From: Kaiparowitsia implicata GSE-PSE-MK54-09C
Lineage (GTDB): Bacteria; Cyanobacteriota; Cyanobacteriia; Elainellales; Elainellaceae
Assembly: GCA_019359435.1 (NCBI GenBank)
Contig: JAHHHI010000055.1
Location: forward strand, 248,001-312,000
DNA: 64,000 nt
Direction: 5' to 3'
Below are positions 8,960 to 18,211 of this stretch, piece by piece. The notes below the pieces were generated by a model. The model had not been told where the DNA came from, ran no database searches, and saw nothing but the letters and a program-made list of their open reading frames with translations. Position numbers and translations under genes: made by a program. Each line of letters begins with the position of its first letter. Within the stretch, counting starts at the first letter, position 1.

Positions 8960-9505
8960 ATGAACGTAATTTCTACAGAAATTCCTGACGTATTAATTAT
9001 CGAGCCTCGCATCTTTGGTGATGATCGTGGTTTCTTTTTCGAGAGTTACAACCAGCAGGCATTTGCTGATAAAGCCGGAATTGAGGCGTCCTTTGTTCAA
9101 GATAACCATTCTCGGTCTTGCCGGAATGTGTTGCGAGGGCTGCATTACCAAATTCAACACGCCCAAGGAAAACTGGTGCGAGCCATCGTGGGTGAGGTGT
9201 ATGACGTAGCTGTGGATCTTCGCCAGTCATCACCGACTTTTGGTCAGTGGGTGGGATGCTACCTAAGTCAAGATAACAAGCGGCAACTGTGGGTTCCCAC
9301 AGGATTTGCCCACGGATTTCTGGTTATGTCGGAGGTGGCAGAGGTGCTTTATAAAACTACAGACTATTACGCCCCTCAGCATGAACGGTGTATCGTATGG
9401 AATGATTCGGATTTGGCGATCGCCTGGCCAACGCAAGAATCGCCGGTCTTATCGGCCAAAGACCAAATTGGCAAGACCTTGGGCACGGCGGAGGTCTTCT
9501 CATGA
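8960..9505 (+). CDS. rfbC: dTDP-4-dehydrorhamnose 3,5-epimerase
   Basis: RmlC converts dTDP-4-keto-6-deoxy-D-glucose to dTDP-4-keto-L-rhamnose. The 181-residue length from the ATG at 8960 is normal for the family; a longer frame from 8876 is unlikely because residues before MNVISTEIPDVLIIEPRIF match nothing expected. Hallmarks are RGFFFESYN, the catalytic His in RGLHYQ, a VYDVAVDLR strand, VPTGFAHGFLV, and the YKTTDYYAP segment with the conserved Tyr. A purine-rich GAGAGAGACTGAA precedes the ATG. Its stop overlaps the start of rfbD by four bases, which indicates translational coupling. Confidence 0.95.
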   Translation: MNVISTEIPDVLIIEPRIFGDDRGFFFESYNQQAFADKAGIEASFVQDNHSRSCRNVLRGLHYQIQHAQGKLVRAIVGEVYDVAVDLRQSSPTFGQWVGCYLSQDNKRQLWVPTGFAHGFLVMSEVAEVLYKTTDYYAPQHERCIVWNDSDLAIAWPTQESPVLSAKDQIGKTLGTAEVFS

Positions 9506-10479
9506 GCAAGATTTTGATCACGGGTGCCCAGGGGCAAGTCGGTCAAGAATTACAGCGATCGCTCTCAGCCATGGGAGATATCGTTGCAATGGGCCGAGAC
9601 AGCATGGACTTACTCCGTCCCGATAGCATTCGCCGTAGCATTCGCCAACACAAGCCCGACTTAATCGTAAATGCTGCAGCCTACACTGCTGTGGATAAAG
9701 CTGAGACAGAAGTAGAGATTGCCAATGCTGTGAATGGCACTGCCCCAACTATTATGGCCGAAGAAGCCTGCACCTTAGGCGCGAGTTTAATCCACATCTC
9801 TACTGATTATGTGTTTGACGGGCATAGCAATACGCCCTATTTAGAAGACCATTCCCCGACCCCCGTTGGCAGCTATGCCAAATCTAAATGGTTGGGCGAG
9901 ATTGGGGTGCAACAAGCCTTTAGCCAGGCGGCACTAACCAGTGCGTCTCGTTACATTATCCTTCGAACTGCATGGGTGTATGGCTGCTACGGCACGACCA
10001 ACTTTGTCAAGACTATGCTGCGGTTGGGGGCAGAGCGCGAAGAATTACGTGTGGTCGCCGATCAGGTTGGCACACCCACATGGGCCAAGGATTTAGCCAA
10101 TGTCGTGGGTGGGTTTACAGTACGCAGTCTGAATGCGGCTTGCCCCCTCTCTCTTAAGCTTGAAGGCGTGCAGCAGCATCCACCTCAGGGTATCTATCAC
10201 TACACCAACAGTGGTGTCGCAAGTTGGTATGACTTTGCGATCGCCATCTTTGAAGAGGCCCACGAGCTAGATATGCCGCTCAAAGTGCAGCGAGTCATTC
10301 CTATCACTACGGCAGAATATCCCACACCGGCCAAGCGGCCTGCCTATTCCGTGCTTTCGGGTAAGAAAACCGCTTGTGTTCTAGGAGAATATGCTCCCCA
10401 CTGGCGACAAAGTCTCAGACAAATGCTTGCAGAACTCTACTCCTACACCTATGAAAGCAATTATTCTATCGGGCGGTAA
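9502..10479 (+). CDS. rfbD: dTDP-4-dehydrorhamnose reductase
   Basis: RmlD performs the last step of dTDP-L-rhamnose synthesis, an NAD(P)H-dependent reduction of the 4-keto group. The 325-residue protein is an extended short-chain dehydrogenase: GAQGQVGQEL Rossmann glycine motif at residues 7-16, NAAAYTAVDKAE, STDYVFDG, and catalytic YAKSKWLGE (YxxxK). It overlaps rfbC upstream by four bases and rfbA downstream by 29 bases, so the three genes are one transcription and translation unit. It is slightly longer than typical RmlD, with an insertion around LSLKLEGVQQHPP before the GIYHYTNSG motif. The identification is firm. Confidence 0.95.
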   Translation: MSKILITGAQGQVGQELQRSLSAMGDIVAMGRDSMDLLRPDSIRRSIRQHKPDLIVNAAAYTAVDKAETEVEIANAVNGTAPTIMAEEACTLGASLIHISTDYVFDGHSNTPYLEDHSPTPVGSYAKSKWLGEIGVQQAFSQAALTSASRYIILRTAWVYGCYGTTNFVKTMLRLGAEREELRVVADQVGTPTWAKDLANVVGGFTVRSLNAACPLSLKLEGVQQHPPQGIYHYTNSGVASWYDFAIAIFEEAHELDMPLKVQRVIPITTAEYPTPAKRPAYSVLSGKKTACVLGEYAPHWRQSLRQMLAELYSYTYESNYSIGR

Positions 10480-11527
10480 AGGGACGCGCCTGCGTCCACT
10501 TACCTATACTGGGGCGAAGCAACTGGTGCCTGTCGCCAACAAGCCGATCCTCTGGTATGGGTTAGAGGCAATCGTCGCCGCTGGCATTTCAGAAATTGGC
10601 ATCATTATTAGCCCCGAAACCGGTGCAGAGGTGAAAGCTAAAACAGGTGACGGTAGCCAGTTTGGAGCCCAAATCACCTACATACAGCAAGATCAACCCG
10701 CAGGATTGGCTCATGCAGTGAAGATTGCACAGCCTTTCTTGCAGGATGCACCGTTCGTCATGTACCTCGGGGACAACCTGGTGCAAGGGTCGCTGAGTCC
10801 GTTGGTGGATCAGTTCAAGTCCAACACGCTAGACGCGCTAACGCTGCTGTGTGAAGTAGAGAACCCTACCGCCTTTGGGGTTGCTGAGGTAGACGAGACT
10901 GGGCGCATTTTGCGGCTGGTCGAAAAGCCTAAGGTGCCGCCTTCAAACCTAGCATTGGTTGGGGTGTATTTGTTTTCTAATGCGATTCATGAGGCGATCG
11001 CCCAAATTCAGCCGTCGCCCCGGGGTGAGCTAGAAATTACCGATGCCATTCAAAAGCTGATCGATCTAGAGCGCAAGGTCGAAGCCTATAAGCTGCAAGG
11101 CTGGTGGCTAGATACCGGAAAGAAAGATGATTTGTTAGAAGCCAACCGCATTATTCTCGATACATGCTTGCAGAGCCGGAATGAGGGTGACGTTGATGCA
11201 TCTAGTCAAATTATTGGACGCGTAGAAGTCGGTCAGGGATCCAAAATTATCAACAGCACAATTCGCGGCCCTGTTACCATTGGCGACAACTGCCATATTG
11301 AAAATTGCTTCGTTGGTCCCTATAGCAGCATCTCTCATGAGGTGAAGCTAATTGATGCTGATATTGAACATAGTGTGATTCTTAAGCAGGCACAGGTGAT
11401 CAATATTCATCATCGCATTGTTGATAGCGTGATTGGTCAGCGAGCGTTCTTAAAAGAAGCACCCCGTCGTCCCAAAGCGCTACGTTTTATGATTGGTGAC
11501 GATTGTCAGATTGAGCTGTCGTCTTGA
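10451..11527 (+). CDS. rfbA: Glucose-1-phosphate thymidylyltransferase, long form
   Basis: RmlA couples dTTP and glucose-1-phosphate to dTDP-glucose. The start is set at the ATG at 10451 (MKAIILSGGKGTRL), inside the end of rfbD. The N-terminal nucleotidyltransferase domain has GGKGTRLRPLT, KPILWYG and YLGDNLVQG. At 358 residues it exceeds the roughly 290 of classical RmlA because of a C-terminal left-handed beta-helix (from about residue 250: RVEVGQGSKI, GPVTIGDNCHIENC, GPYSSI). This long form is known from actinomycete StrD-type enzymes, archaea and cyanobacteria. The helix may alter oligomerisation or allosteric control by dTDP-rhamnose. Function as the first step of the rhamnose pathway is well supported by rfbB, rfbC and rfbD nearby. 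Confidence 0.93.
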   Translation: MKAIILSGGKGTRLRPLTYTGAKQLVPVANKPILWYGLEAIVAAGISEIGIIISPETGAEVKAKTGDGSQFGAQITYIQQDQPAGLAHAVKIAQPFLQDAPFVMYLGDNLVQGSLSPLVDQFKSNTLDALTLLCEVENPTAFGVAEVDETGRILRLVEKPKVPPSNLALVGVYLFSNAIHEAIAQIQPSPRGELEITDAIQKLIDLERKVEAYKLQGWWLDTGKKDDLLEANRIILDTCLQSRNEGDVDASSQIIGRVEVGQGSKIINSTIRGPVTIGDNCHIENCFVGPYSSISHEVKLIDADIEHSVILKQAQVINIHHRIVDSVIGQRAFLKEAPRRPKALRFMIGDDCQIELSS

Positions 11528-11580
11528 ATAATGCATGGATGGCTTAGGTATCCACGCTTGCATTCTTTCTGGTAACTTCT

Positions 11581-12879
11581 ATGCGCGTTTTATTGTTAGC
11601 CGACTGTTGCAATCCTGATTGGCCGTCGTTGCCGATTGTGGGGTATAAGTACGCCAAGGCGATCGCCAACTATGCCGATGTGGTGGTTGCCACGCAGATT
11701 CGCAATCAGCCTAATATCTCCCGCGATGGCCTGGGTAATGCTGAGGTGGTGTATCTCGATACGGAGGCGATCGCCGCACCCATCAGCCGACTGGCAAGCC
11801 TATTAAGAGGTGGCGCACAAAAGGCGTGGACCCTGCAAATGGCGATGGACTATCCCACCTATCTAGCCTTTGAGTGGTATGCCTGGCGCACGTTTAAGCC
11901 GCAGCTAGAACGAGGCGAATTTGACCTGGTGCATCGCATCACACCCATGACTCCAACGTTGCCTAGCCCAATGGCATCGTGGAGTCCGGTTCCGTTTGTG
12001 CTGGGGCCATTAAACGGCAACCTGCCTTGGCCAGCTGCCTTTACGGCCGAACTCAAGCGAGAACGCGAATGGCTGAGCAAGCTGCGTCAGTTTTATAAGG
12101 TGATGCCCTTTCACCAGTCTACCTATTCGCGGTCTAGCGCAATTCTTGCGGCCTTTGACCACACGATGGCCGATTTGCCTGAAGAGTCGTCGGCCAAGGT
12201 GATGAATGTGCCTGAGGTGGGGATTGACCCAGCCGTCTTCTCGCCAACGGTAAGACCCAAGCGCGATCGCCTGACTATTCTGTATGCGGGTCGACTGGTA
12301 CCCTACAAGTTACCCGAAGTGGTTATCCGCGCGATGATCAACAGCCCTCAACTCCAGCAGCATCGTCTGGTCATGGTGGGGGACGGCCCCGAGCGTCCTC
12401 GCTTGGAGCAATTGATCGCAGAGCATAACTTAGGTCACTGCGTCGATCTGCTGGGGCAAAAGCCCCAAGCCGAGGTCGGCCAACTGATGCGGGAGGCTGA
12501 TATTTTTGCGTTTCCCTCGATTCGAGAGCTGGGTGCCGGAGTTGTGGTAGAAGCAATGGCCTGTGGCATGGCCTGTGTGGTGGTGGATTATGGTGGCCCT
12601 GCCACGCTGATTCAGGGCGATCGCGGCGTTAAAGTCCCTTTGGGAACGTTTGATCAACTGGTCGATCGGTTTGTAGTGGAGCTGGAAGCGTTAGTGGGCA
12701 ACCCCGATCGGGTGCGCGAGTTGGGACAAACTGCCTACCACCATGCCATGACTTACTATTCCTGGGATGCCAAAGCGCGCAAAACGCTGGAACTGTATGA
12801 CTGGGTGCTGGGCAAAACGCCAACCAAGCCTGACTTTTGGGAACAACCCATACAATCGCAAGCATTTCAAGAGGTGTAA
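11581..12879 (+). CDS. Glycosyltransferase family 4
   Basis: This 432-residue GT-B enzyme begins [18 protein letters not shown] and carries the GT4 donor-site pattern: [44 protein letters not shown], and [19 protein letters not shown] with the paired acidic residues. It lies between rfbA and rfbB, so it interrupts the rhamnose genes and is probably cotranscribed with them. The N-domain [15 protein letters not shown] and [13 protein letters not shown] are features I associate with cyanobacterial polysaccharide GT4 proteins. Donor and acceptor are unknown. Confidence 0.85.
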   Translation: MRVLLLADCCNPDWPSLPIVGYKYAKAIANYADVVVATQIRNQPNISRDGLGNAEVVYLDTEAIAAPISRLASLLRGGAQKAWTLQMAMDYPTYLAFEWYAWRTFKPQLERGEFDLVHRITPMTPTLPSPMASWSPVPFVLGPLNGNLPWPAAFTAELKREREWLSKLRQFYKVMPFHQSTYSRSSAILAAFDHTMADLPEESSAKVMNVPEVGIDPAVFSPTVRPKRDRLTILYAGRLVPYKLPEVVIRAMINSPQLQQHRLVMVGDGPERPRLEQLIAEHNLGHCVDLLGQKPQAEVGQLMREADIFAFPSIRELGAGVVVEAMACGMACVVVDYGGPATLIQGDRGVKVPLGTFDQLVDRFVVELEALVGNPDRVRELGQTAYHHAMTYYSWDAKARKTLELYDWVLGKTPTKPDFWEQPIQSQAFQEV

Positions 12880-12887
12880 TAACAGCT

Positions 12888-13982
12888 ATGCAAGTAGAAA
12901 CCAGTCGGTTGCCGCGCCACATTTTAATCACTGGAGGAGCGGGGTTCATTGGCTCTAACTTTGTGCATTACTGGTGTGAGCAATATCCGGGCGATCGGGT
13001 GGTGGTGCTGGATGCGCTGACCTATGCCGGAAACCGCGCCACGGTGGCACCTTTAGAAACGACGGCGAACCTGCGGTTTGTGCAGGGGGATATCTGCGAT
13101 CGCCCTCTGATTGACGCGCTGCTGCAAGAAGAGGCCATCGACACGGTTGCCCACTTGGCCGCTGAGTCCCACGTCGATCGCTCTATTCTCGGCCCTGGCG
13201 CGTTTGTGCAAACCAATATGGTGGGTACCTTCACCTTGTTGGAGTCTTTCCGTCAGCACTGGATGGCGCAAGGTAAGCCAGAGCATGTCCGCTTTTTGCA
13301 TGTTTCTACAGATGAAGTGTATGGCAGTTTAGGAGCCGATGACCCAAGCTTTAATGAAACAACGCCCTACGCGCCCAACAGCCCCTATTCTGCATCAAAG
13401 GCAGGAAGTGACCATCTGGCGCGGGCCTACTTTCACACCTACGGCATGCCTACGCTGATTACCAACTGCTCTAATAACTACGGGCCGTACCACTTTCCCG
13501 AAAAATTGATTCCGCTAATGTGCATCAACATCTTGCTGGGCAAGCCCCTGCCGGTGTATGGCGATGGGCAAAACGTGCGGGATTGGCTGTATGTCCGCGA
13601 CCACTGCCGCGCACTGGACTTGGTGATTCACAAGGCTATCCCTGGCGAAACCTACAACGTGGGCGGCAACAACGAAGCTAAAAACATCGATTTGGTGCAT
13701 CTATTGTGCGGTCTGATGGATGAGTTAGCACCCGAACTGCCCGTGCGTCCGGCAAACCAGTTGATTACGTTTGTGCAAGATCGCCCCGGGCATGATCGCC
13801 GCTATGCCATTGATGCGACGAAGATTCGCGCTGAGCTAGGGTGGACTCCGGCTGAAACGGTTGAATCTGGTTTGCGGAAGACGGTGCAGTGGTATTTGGA
13901 TAATCGCCAATGGTGGCAGCCATTGCTATCGCCGCAGTACCAGGCCTATTACGAGTCGGTGTATGCGGTCGCATCAAACTAA
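12888..13982 (+). CDS. rfbB: dTDP-glucose 4,6-dehydratase
   Basis: RmlB oxidises, dehydrates and re-reduces dTDP-glucose to dTDP-4-keto-6-deoxyglucose with tightly bound NAD. The start is the ATG at 12888 ([17 protein letters not shown]); an earlier frame start at 12837 lies inside the previous gene. Motifs are [20 protein letters not shown], the active-site STDEVYG, catalytic [25 protein letters not shown] and [13 protein letters not shown]. The 364-residue length is normal. With rfbC, rfbD and rfbA upstream the dTDP-L-rhamnose pathway is complete within 5 kb. Confidence 0.95.
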   Translation: MQVETSRLPRHILITGGAGFIGSNFVHYWCEQYPGDRVVVLDALTYAGNRATVAPLETTANLRFVQGDICDRPLIDALLQEEAIDTVAHLAAESHVDRSILGPGAFVQTNMVGTFTLLESFRQHWMAQGKPEHVRFLHVSTDEVYGSLGADDPSFNETTPYAPNSPYSASKAGSDHLARAYFHTYGMPTLITNCSNNYGPYHFPEKLIPLMCINILLGKPLPVYGDGQNVRDWLYVRDHCRALDLVIHKAIPGETYNVGGNNEAKNIDLVHLLCGLMDELAPELPVRPANQLITFVQDRPGHDRRYAIDATKIRAELGWTPAETVESGLRKTVQWYLDNRQWWQPLLSPQYQAYYESVYAVASN

Positions 13983-14030
13983 TGTCACCTAATGTCACTG
14001 TTGCAGGTTGGGGCGAGAGGAGAGATACGC

Positions 14031-15017
14031 GTGAATCAACTGGGATTAGTGGCGATTGGGCGCAATGAGGGCGATCGCCTGCGGCGCTGTTTGGAATCTG
14101 TCGTGGGGCAGGTTGCGCAGGTGGTGTATGTTGATTCTGGCTCAACTGATGGCAGTCAGGAATTGGCGCGATCGCTCGGTGTTGATGTGGTCGATCTGGA
14201 TCTTGCAGTTCCCTTTACGGCTGCTCGCGCTCGTAATGCGGGTATGGAGCGGCTGCTGCAATTGCATCCCCATCTCGAATTTGTGCAATTTGTAGACGGC
14301 GACTGCGAGGTCGTCGAGGGCTGGCTGGCTCTTGCACTGCATACCTTGCAGACTCATCCTGACTATGCGGTGGTGTGTGGTCGCCGCCGAGAGCGCTTTC
14401 CCCACCGCACGCTTTACAATCAACTGTGCGATATAGAGTGGAGTACGCCAGTGGGTGAAGCGCGGGCCTGCGGGGGTGATGCGTTGATGCGCGTCATGGC
14501 CTTTCGCGATGTAAACGGATTTAACCCATCGCTAATTGCAGGGGAAGAACCTGAGATGTGCGTACGGCTACGCCGCGCCGCTTGGAAAATCTACCGCCTG
14601 GATGCAGAAATGACGCTGCATGATGCCCAAATGACTCGGTTTAGCCAATGGTGGCAGCGATCGCTCCGAGCAGGGCATGCCTATGCTGAGGGTGCGTTCC
14701 TTCATGGCAACCCACCCGAACGGCATTGGGTTAAGGAGAGCCGCAGCATTTGGCTATGGGGGCTCGCGATGCCACTAGGAGCGATCGCCCTTGCCCCCGT
14801 TACCCAGGGGTTAAGCTTGCTGCTGCTGCTAGGCTATGCGCTACTGGGCTACCGCATCTATCGCTACATGCACCAGCAAGGCTATAAGTTCAAAGATGCA
14901 TCGCTGTATGCCCTGTTTTGTCTGATTGGCAAATTCCCCAATGCTCTAGGGCAGCTCACGTTTTATTGGAATAAGCGGCTGGGGCTGCGCAGTCAACTGA
15001 TTGAGTATAAGCAGTAA
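14031..15017 (+). CDS. Glycosyltransferase family 2 with C-terminal membrane segment
   Basis: About 328 residues from the GTG at 14031, chosen because GAGAGGAGAG lies just upstream and the protein then begins with the typical (V/M)NQLGLVAIGRNEGDRL; an ATG at 13992 is the alternative. GT2 hallmarks are VYVDSGSTDGS, the DxD-type FVDGDCEV, CGGDALMRV, and a GEEPEMCVRLRRAGW-like segment. Near the end (WLWGLAMPLGAIALAP and LSLLLLLGYALLGYRIYRY) one or two hydrophobic helices anchor it to the membrane. It is the last gene of the cluster. Its role is probably sugar addition or chain elongation. Confidence 0.85.
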   Translation: MNQLGLVAIGRNEGDRLRRCLESVVGQVAQVVYVDSGSTDGSQELARSLGVDVVDLDLAVPFTAARARNAGMERLLQLHPHLEFVQFVDGDCEVVEGWLALALHTLQTHPDYAVVCGRRRERFPHRTLYNQLCDIEWSTPVGEARACGGDALMRVMAFRDVNGFNPSLIAGEEPEMCVRLRRAAWKIYRLDAEMTLHDAQMTRFSQWWQRSLRAGHAYAEGAFLHGNPPERHWVKESRSIWLWGLAMPLGAIALAPVTQGLSLLLLLGYALLGYRIYRYMHQQGYKFKDASLYALFCLIGKFPNALGQLTFYWNKRLGLRSQLIEYKQ

Positions 15018-15065
15018 TATTGCTATTGCGAGAGCCCTAAGCATTATGACAATGGCAAAGTGCAA

Positions 15066-16247
15066 CTAGCGATCTCGATAGGTCGGTCGTTTTGCGTCAC
15101 TGTCAGATATCGCACCGTCAGCGATGGCTGATGGCACGTCGGGTGCTGTAGGTTCTACCTCTACAGGTAGGATGCGACATTGCTCAGCGGCAAAGGCGAG
15201 GCGCACGACCTGACCCAGTTGGTGGTGATCAGCGCGGTCAGTGGGCACGTCCACCTTGAGATAAAAGTCGCCAATGAGCAGGGAGAGACGCACAACAGAT
15301 CCCAGAAATAGGCGGCTCGCGATGAGACCGCTGAGCAGGTTAGCGTTGAGGGGCTGGGCTGATTCCTCATTGAGAATTTGGATGCTTTCGGGACGCACCA
15401 GCACAATGACAAGGGTGCCGTCAGGTAGGTCGGTTGGCTGCACCTGGAGCCATTCTTCTGGCCTGTCGTCCTGAGTTGAAGGGGCCTTGGGCTGCACCCG
15501 CACTCGCCCCTGATGCCACTGTCCCGGAATCTGGTTCATTGCGCCAATGAATGATGCCGTAAAGGGTGTGCTGGGGGTTAGGTAAATCTCTTCTGGGGTG
15601 CCAGCTTGCTCAATGTGCCCCTGTGACATGACCACGACGCGATCCGAAACGGAGAGGGCTTCTTCTTGGTCGTGGGTGACGAAGAGGGTGGTGATGTTGA
15701 GCTGTTGCTGAATGCGGCGGATCTCGTTGCGAAGCTGCACCCGAACACGAGCATCCAGTGCTGAGAGGGGTTCATCTAACAACAAAACGCGGGGTGCGAT
15801 CGCCAATGCCCGTGCCAGCGCAACTCGCTGCTGCTGTCCGCCCGAGAGCTGATGGGGAAAGCGATCGCCCATCTGTTCCAGCCCCACGAGCTCCAGCATG
15901 GTTTGAACACGCGATCGCTGCTGCGCGGTGGGCAGTTTCTTCAGCCGCAGCCCAAAGGCAATATTCTGCGCCGCCGTCATGTGAGGAAACAGGCTGTAGG
16001 ACTGAAACACCATGCCCATATCTCGACGGCTGGGGGGCAACCGGGTGATGTCGCGGCCTTCTAACAAGATGGCTCCCTGGGTCGGCTTCTCAAATCCGGC
16101 AATCATCCGCAGAATCGTGGTCTTGCCACAGCCCGATGGCCCCAATAACGCAATGAATTCCCCCGGTTCAATGTCGAGGCTAATGTCATGCACCGCCGTA
16201 ACGGTACCGTACGCTTTTTGCAGGTGATGAAGTTGCAGGTAAGACAT
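15066..16247 (-). CDS. ABC transporter ATP-binding protein, polyamine/iron (PotA/FbpC) type
   Basis: This 393-residue ATPase powers the importer encoded by the three genes upstream on this strand. It has Walker A GPSGCGKTT, a Q-loop in MVFQSYSLFPHMT, signature LSGGQQQR, Walker B VLLLDEPLSALD and the H-loop TLFVTHDQEEA. The C-terminal third (from about residue 250) is a TOBE-like domain, as in PotA, FbpC and MalK relatives. The C-terminal tail after QCRILPVE is low-complexity and divergent. The start is ATG at 16247. About 140 bp separates it from the permease gene. Substrate class is inferred from the operon; polyamine, ferric iron or a phosphonate-type ligand cannot be separated. Confidence 0.9.
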   Translation of the reverse strand: MSYLQLHHLQKAYGTVTAVHDISLDIEPGEFIALLGPSGCGKTTILRMIAGFEKPTQGAILLEGRDITRLPPSRRDMGMVFQSYSLFPHMTAAQNIAFGLRLKKLPTAQQRSRVQTMLELVGLEQMGDRFPHQLSGGQQQRVALARALAIAPRVLLLDEPLSALDARVRVQLRNEIRRIQQQLNITTLFVTHDQEEALSVSDRVVVMSQGHIEQAGTPEEIYLTPSTPFTASFIGAMNQIPGQWHQGRVRVQPKAPSTQDDRPEEWLQVQPTDLPDGTLVIVLVRPESIQILNEESAQPLNANLLSGLIASRLFLGSVVRLSLLIGDFYLKVDVPTDRADHHQLGQVVRLAFAAEQCRILPVEVEPTAPDVPSAIADGAISDSDAKRPTYRDR

Positions 16248-16385
16248 GGGGATGGGGATTAGAGGGCGAAAGTAAGGGAGGTCGAGGTTGGGGAGTCAGG
16301 CAGGAATCGGGGGTGCGGTTGTGGGAACTGTGGAGGACGCTAGTGTGACCTAGAACGTTGAAACAGTCCTCTCTATAGCGGCTAC

Positions 16386-17165
16386 CTAGCGTGGCCCAGA
16401 CAGATTTTGGGCGTTGCCACGACCGAGAAACTGAACTAGGGCGATCGCCCCCCACGTCAGCGCAAAGCTAATGATTGCCAGGGCAGAGGGTTCATAAATC
16501 CGGCTGCTGCTGAGCAGGTTCATGTAAGGCCCAAAGGCGGGCTGGGCCAGCAGAGCCGCAATGGTGAATTCGCCCATGACGATGGCAAAGGTGAGGAACG
16601 CGCCGTTGAGCAACGACACTCGCAGATTGGGAAAAATCACCCGAAAGATAATCGTCTGCCAGTTGGCACCCATGCTCTGGGCGGCCTCGGTAAGGGTGCG
16701 CACATCGATCGCCCGCATCCCCGTATCCACAGAGCGATACATATAGGGGAATGAGAGAATGATGTATGCTGCCGTGAGCAATACCCAGCCGCCCTGCCGT
16801 GAGTTGAGCAGCGTTGTGTTGTAGGTGCGAATCAGCCCAAAAACCAGCACCACGGCGGGCACCACGAACGGCATGAGCGTCATCAGCTCCACCACAAACC
16901 GCAGCCGAGGCATGCGGTAGTGCACCCAGTAGACGGTCGGTACGACCAAGAGCCAAGAAAGGGCGATCGCCACCAAGGCCACCATCATCGAAAACGTAAA
17001 GCTGTTGAGAAAGTTGGGATCATCAAACACATTGGAGTAGGCCAGAAACCCCAACGTATCCCGCTCCGCCTTGAGGGAAAAGATAAACGTCGCCACCAGC
17101 GGGATCACAAAATAGGCGCCGCCAATGGCGATCCACAGCCAAGGCCAAACTCGATTTTGAGTCAT
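16386..17165 (-). CDS. ABC transporter permease (PotC-like)
   Basis: Inner-membrane permease of about 259 residues, from the ATG at 17165 (MTQNRVWPWLWIAIGG), which overlaps the stop of the upstream permease as ATGA. It shows about six hydrophobic segments and the EAA loop (EAAQSMGANWQTIIFRVIFP, about residues 180-199) that contacts the ATPase. A longer frame from 17198 exists but would overlap further. The pairing of two distinct permeases with one ATPase is typical of polyamine and iron importers. It is the third gene of a four-gene operon. Confidence 0.9.
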   Translation of the reverse strand: MTQNRVWPWLWIAIGGAYFVIPLVATFIFSLKAERDTLGFLAYSNVFDDPNFLNSFTFSMMVALVAIALSWLLVVPTVYWVHYRMPRLRFVVELMTLMPFVVPAVVLVFGLIRTYNTTLLNSRQGGWVLLTAAYIILSFPYMYRSVDTGMRAIDVRTLTEAAQSMGANWQTIIFRVIFPNLRVSLLNGAFLTFAIVMGEFTIAALLAQPAFGPYMNLLSSSRIYEPSALAIISFALTWGAIALVQFLGRGNAQNLSGPR

Positions 17166-18061
17166 TGCAGCCACCTCGATACGCGCTGTTGCAACCATCC
17201 GTAAACCGCAATAGACAGTGCCATCACCACCACCATACCCAGCGCTAAAGCATTGCCCAAACCAGGATTTTGCAATGCATCCCCGCTAATCTGCGCCCCA
17301 ATTAGGATCGACACCAAGTTGATTTGACCACCGGTTAAGGCAAATGCCGTAGCCTGTGCCCCAAAGGCATTACCAAACATCAAAATTAGGGTGCCTAGAA
17401 TAGACGGTGCCAGGATGGGGAGACCCACATAGCGCCAATAGTCCCAAGTGGAGCCACCCAAATTTTCTGCGGCTTCGCGCCACTCGCGTTTGAGCCCATC
17501 AAACGCAGGCAACAGCATCAGCACCGCCAGAGGAATCTGGAAGTAGAGGTAGGTGAAGCTCAGCCCCCAAAAGGTGTAGATATTAAACCCTGACTGATAC
17601 AAGTCAAGGCCAATCCACTTGAGCCAGTCTGTGACCATGCCCAATCGCCCAAGTGTGGCAATAAAGGCAAAAGCCAAGGGCACCCCAGCAAAATTTGCCG
17701 CTACGCCCGAAAAGGACGATAGGGACGATCGCACCACTCGGGGCAGATTGCCCAGGGTAATGGCATAGGCCATCAGCCCCCCAATTAAGCAACCCAGTAG
17801 GGCCGTGAATAGGCTGAGGCGAATGCTAACGGCAAACGCCGACAGGATAAACGGCTGCGTTAGGTCGAAGATGTTTTGTAGGGTGGGGCTGCCGCTGCTG
17901 TCTTGAAAGCTGCGGATAAAGATTGAGGCGGCAGGGATAAACAGAAAGGCGATCGCAAACGCAAAAAATGGCGCTACCCCCAGCCAATCCCAAGACCAGG
18001 TAAAACGGCGGACAGGTGCACTCGGTGCTATTGGAAGACGAACGGGTTGAACGGAAGACAC
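17162..18061 (-). CDS. ABC transporter permease (PotB-like)
   Basis: First permease of the importer, with about six membrane spans (AFAIAFLFIPAASIFI, LPRVVRSSLSSFSGVAANFA, LGTLILMFGNAFGAQATAF) and the EAA-type loop EAAENLGGSTWDYWRYVGLP. The start is uncertain: the GTG at 18061 (VSSVQPVRLP) is chosen, while a TTG at 18088 would add nine residues; neither has a strong ribosome site. The stop overlaps the next gene as ATGA, so the two permeases are translationally coupled and probably form a heterodimer in the cytoplasmic membrane. Confidence 0.87.
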   Translation of the reverse strand: MSSVQPVRLPIAPSAPVRRFTWSWDWLGVAPFFAFAIAFLFIPAASIFIRSFQDSSGSPTLQNIFDLTQPFILSAFAVSIRLSLFTALLGCLIGGLMAYAITLGNLPRVVRSSLSSFSGVAANFAGVPLAFAFIATLGRLGMVTDWLKWIGLDLYQSGFNIYTFWGLSFTYLYFQIPLAVLMLLPAFDGLKREWREAAENLGGSTWDYWRYVGLPILAPSILGTLILMFGNAFGAQATAFALTGGQINLVSILIGAQISGDALQNPGLGNALALGMVVVMALSIAVYGWLQQRVSRWLQ

Positions 18062-18211
18062 AGGCGAGGTCCTACGCAATGAACACAAATCTGAGCGAGC
18101 AGCCGCAATCGCGGCAACTCCAACAACCCTTAGAGAATGACTGGGCGAATAATTGGACGAATAACTGAGTGGATAGACCCGCTATCCGCTCAGTCATTTG
18201 CATCTTCGGAG

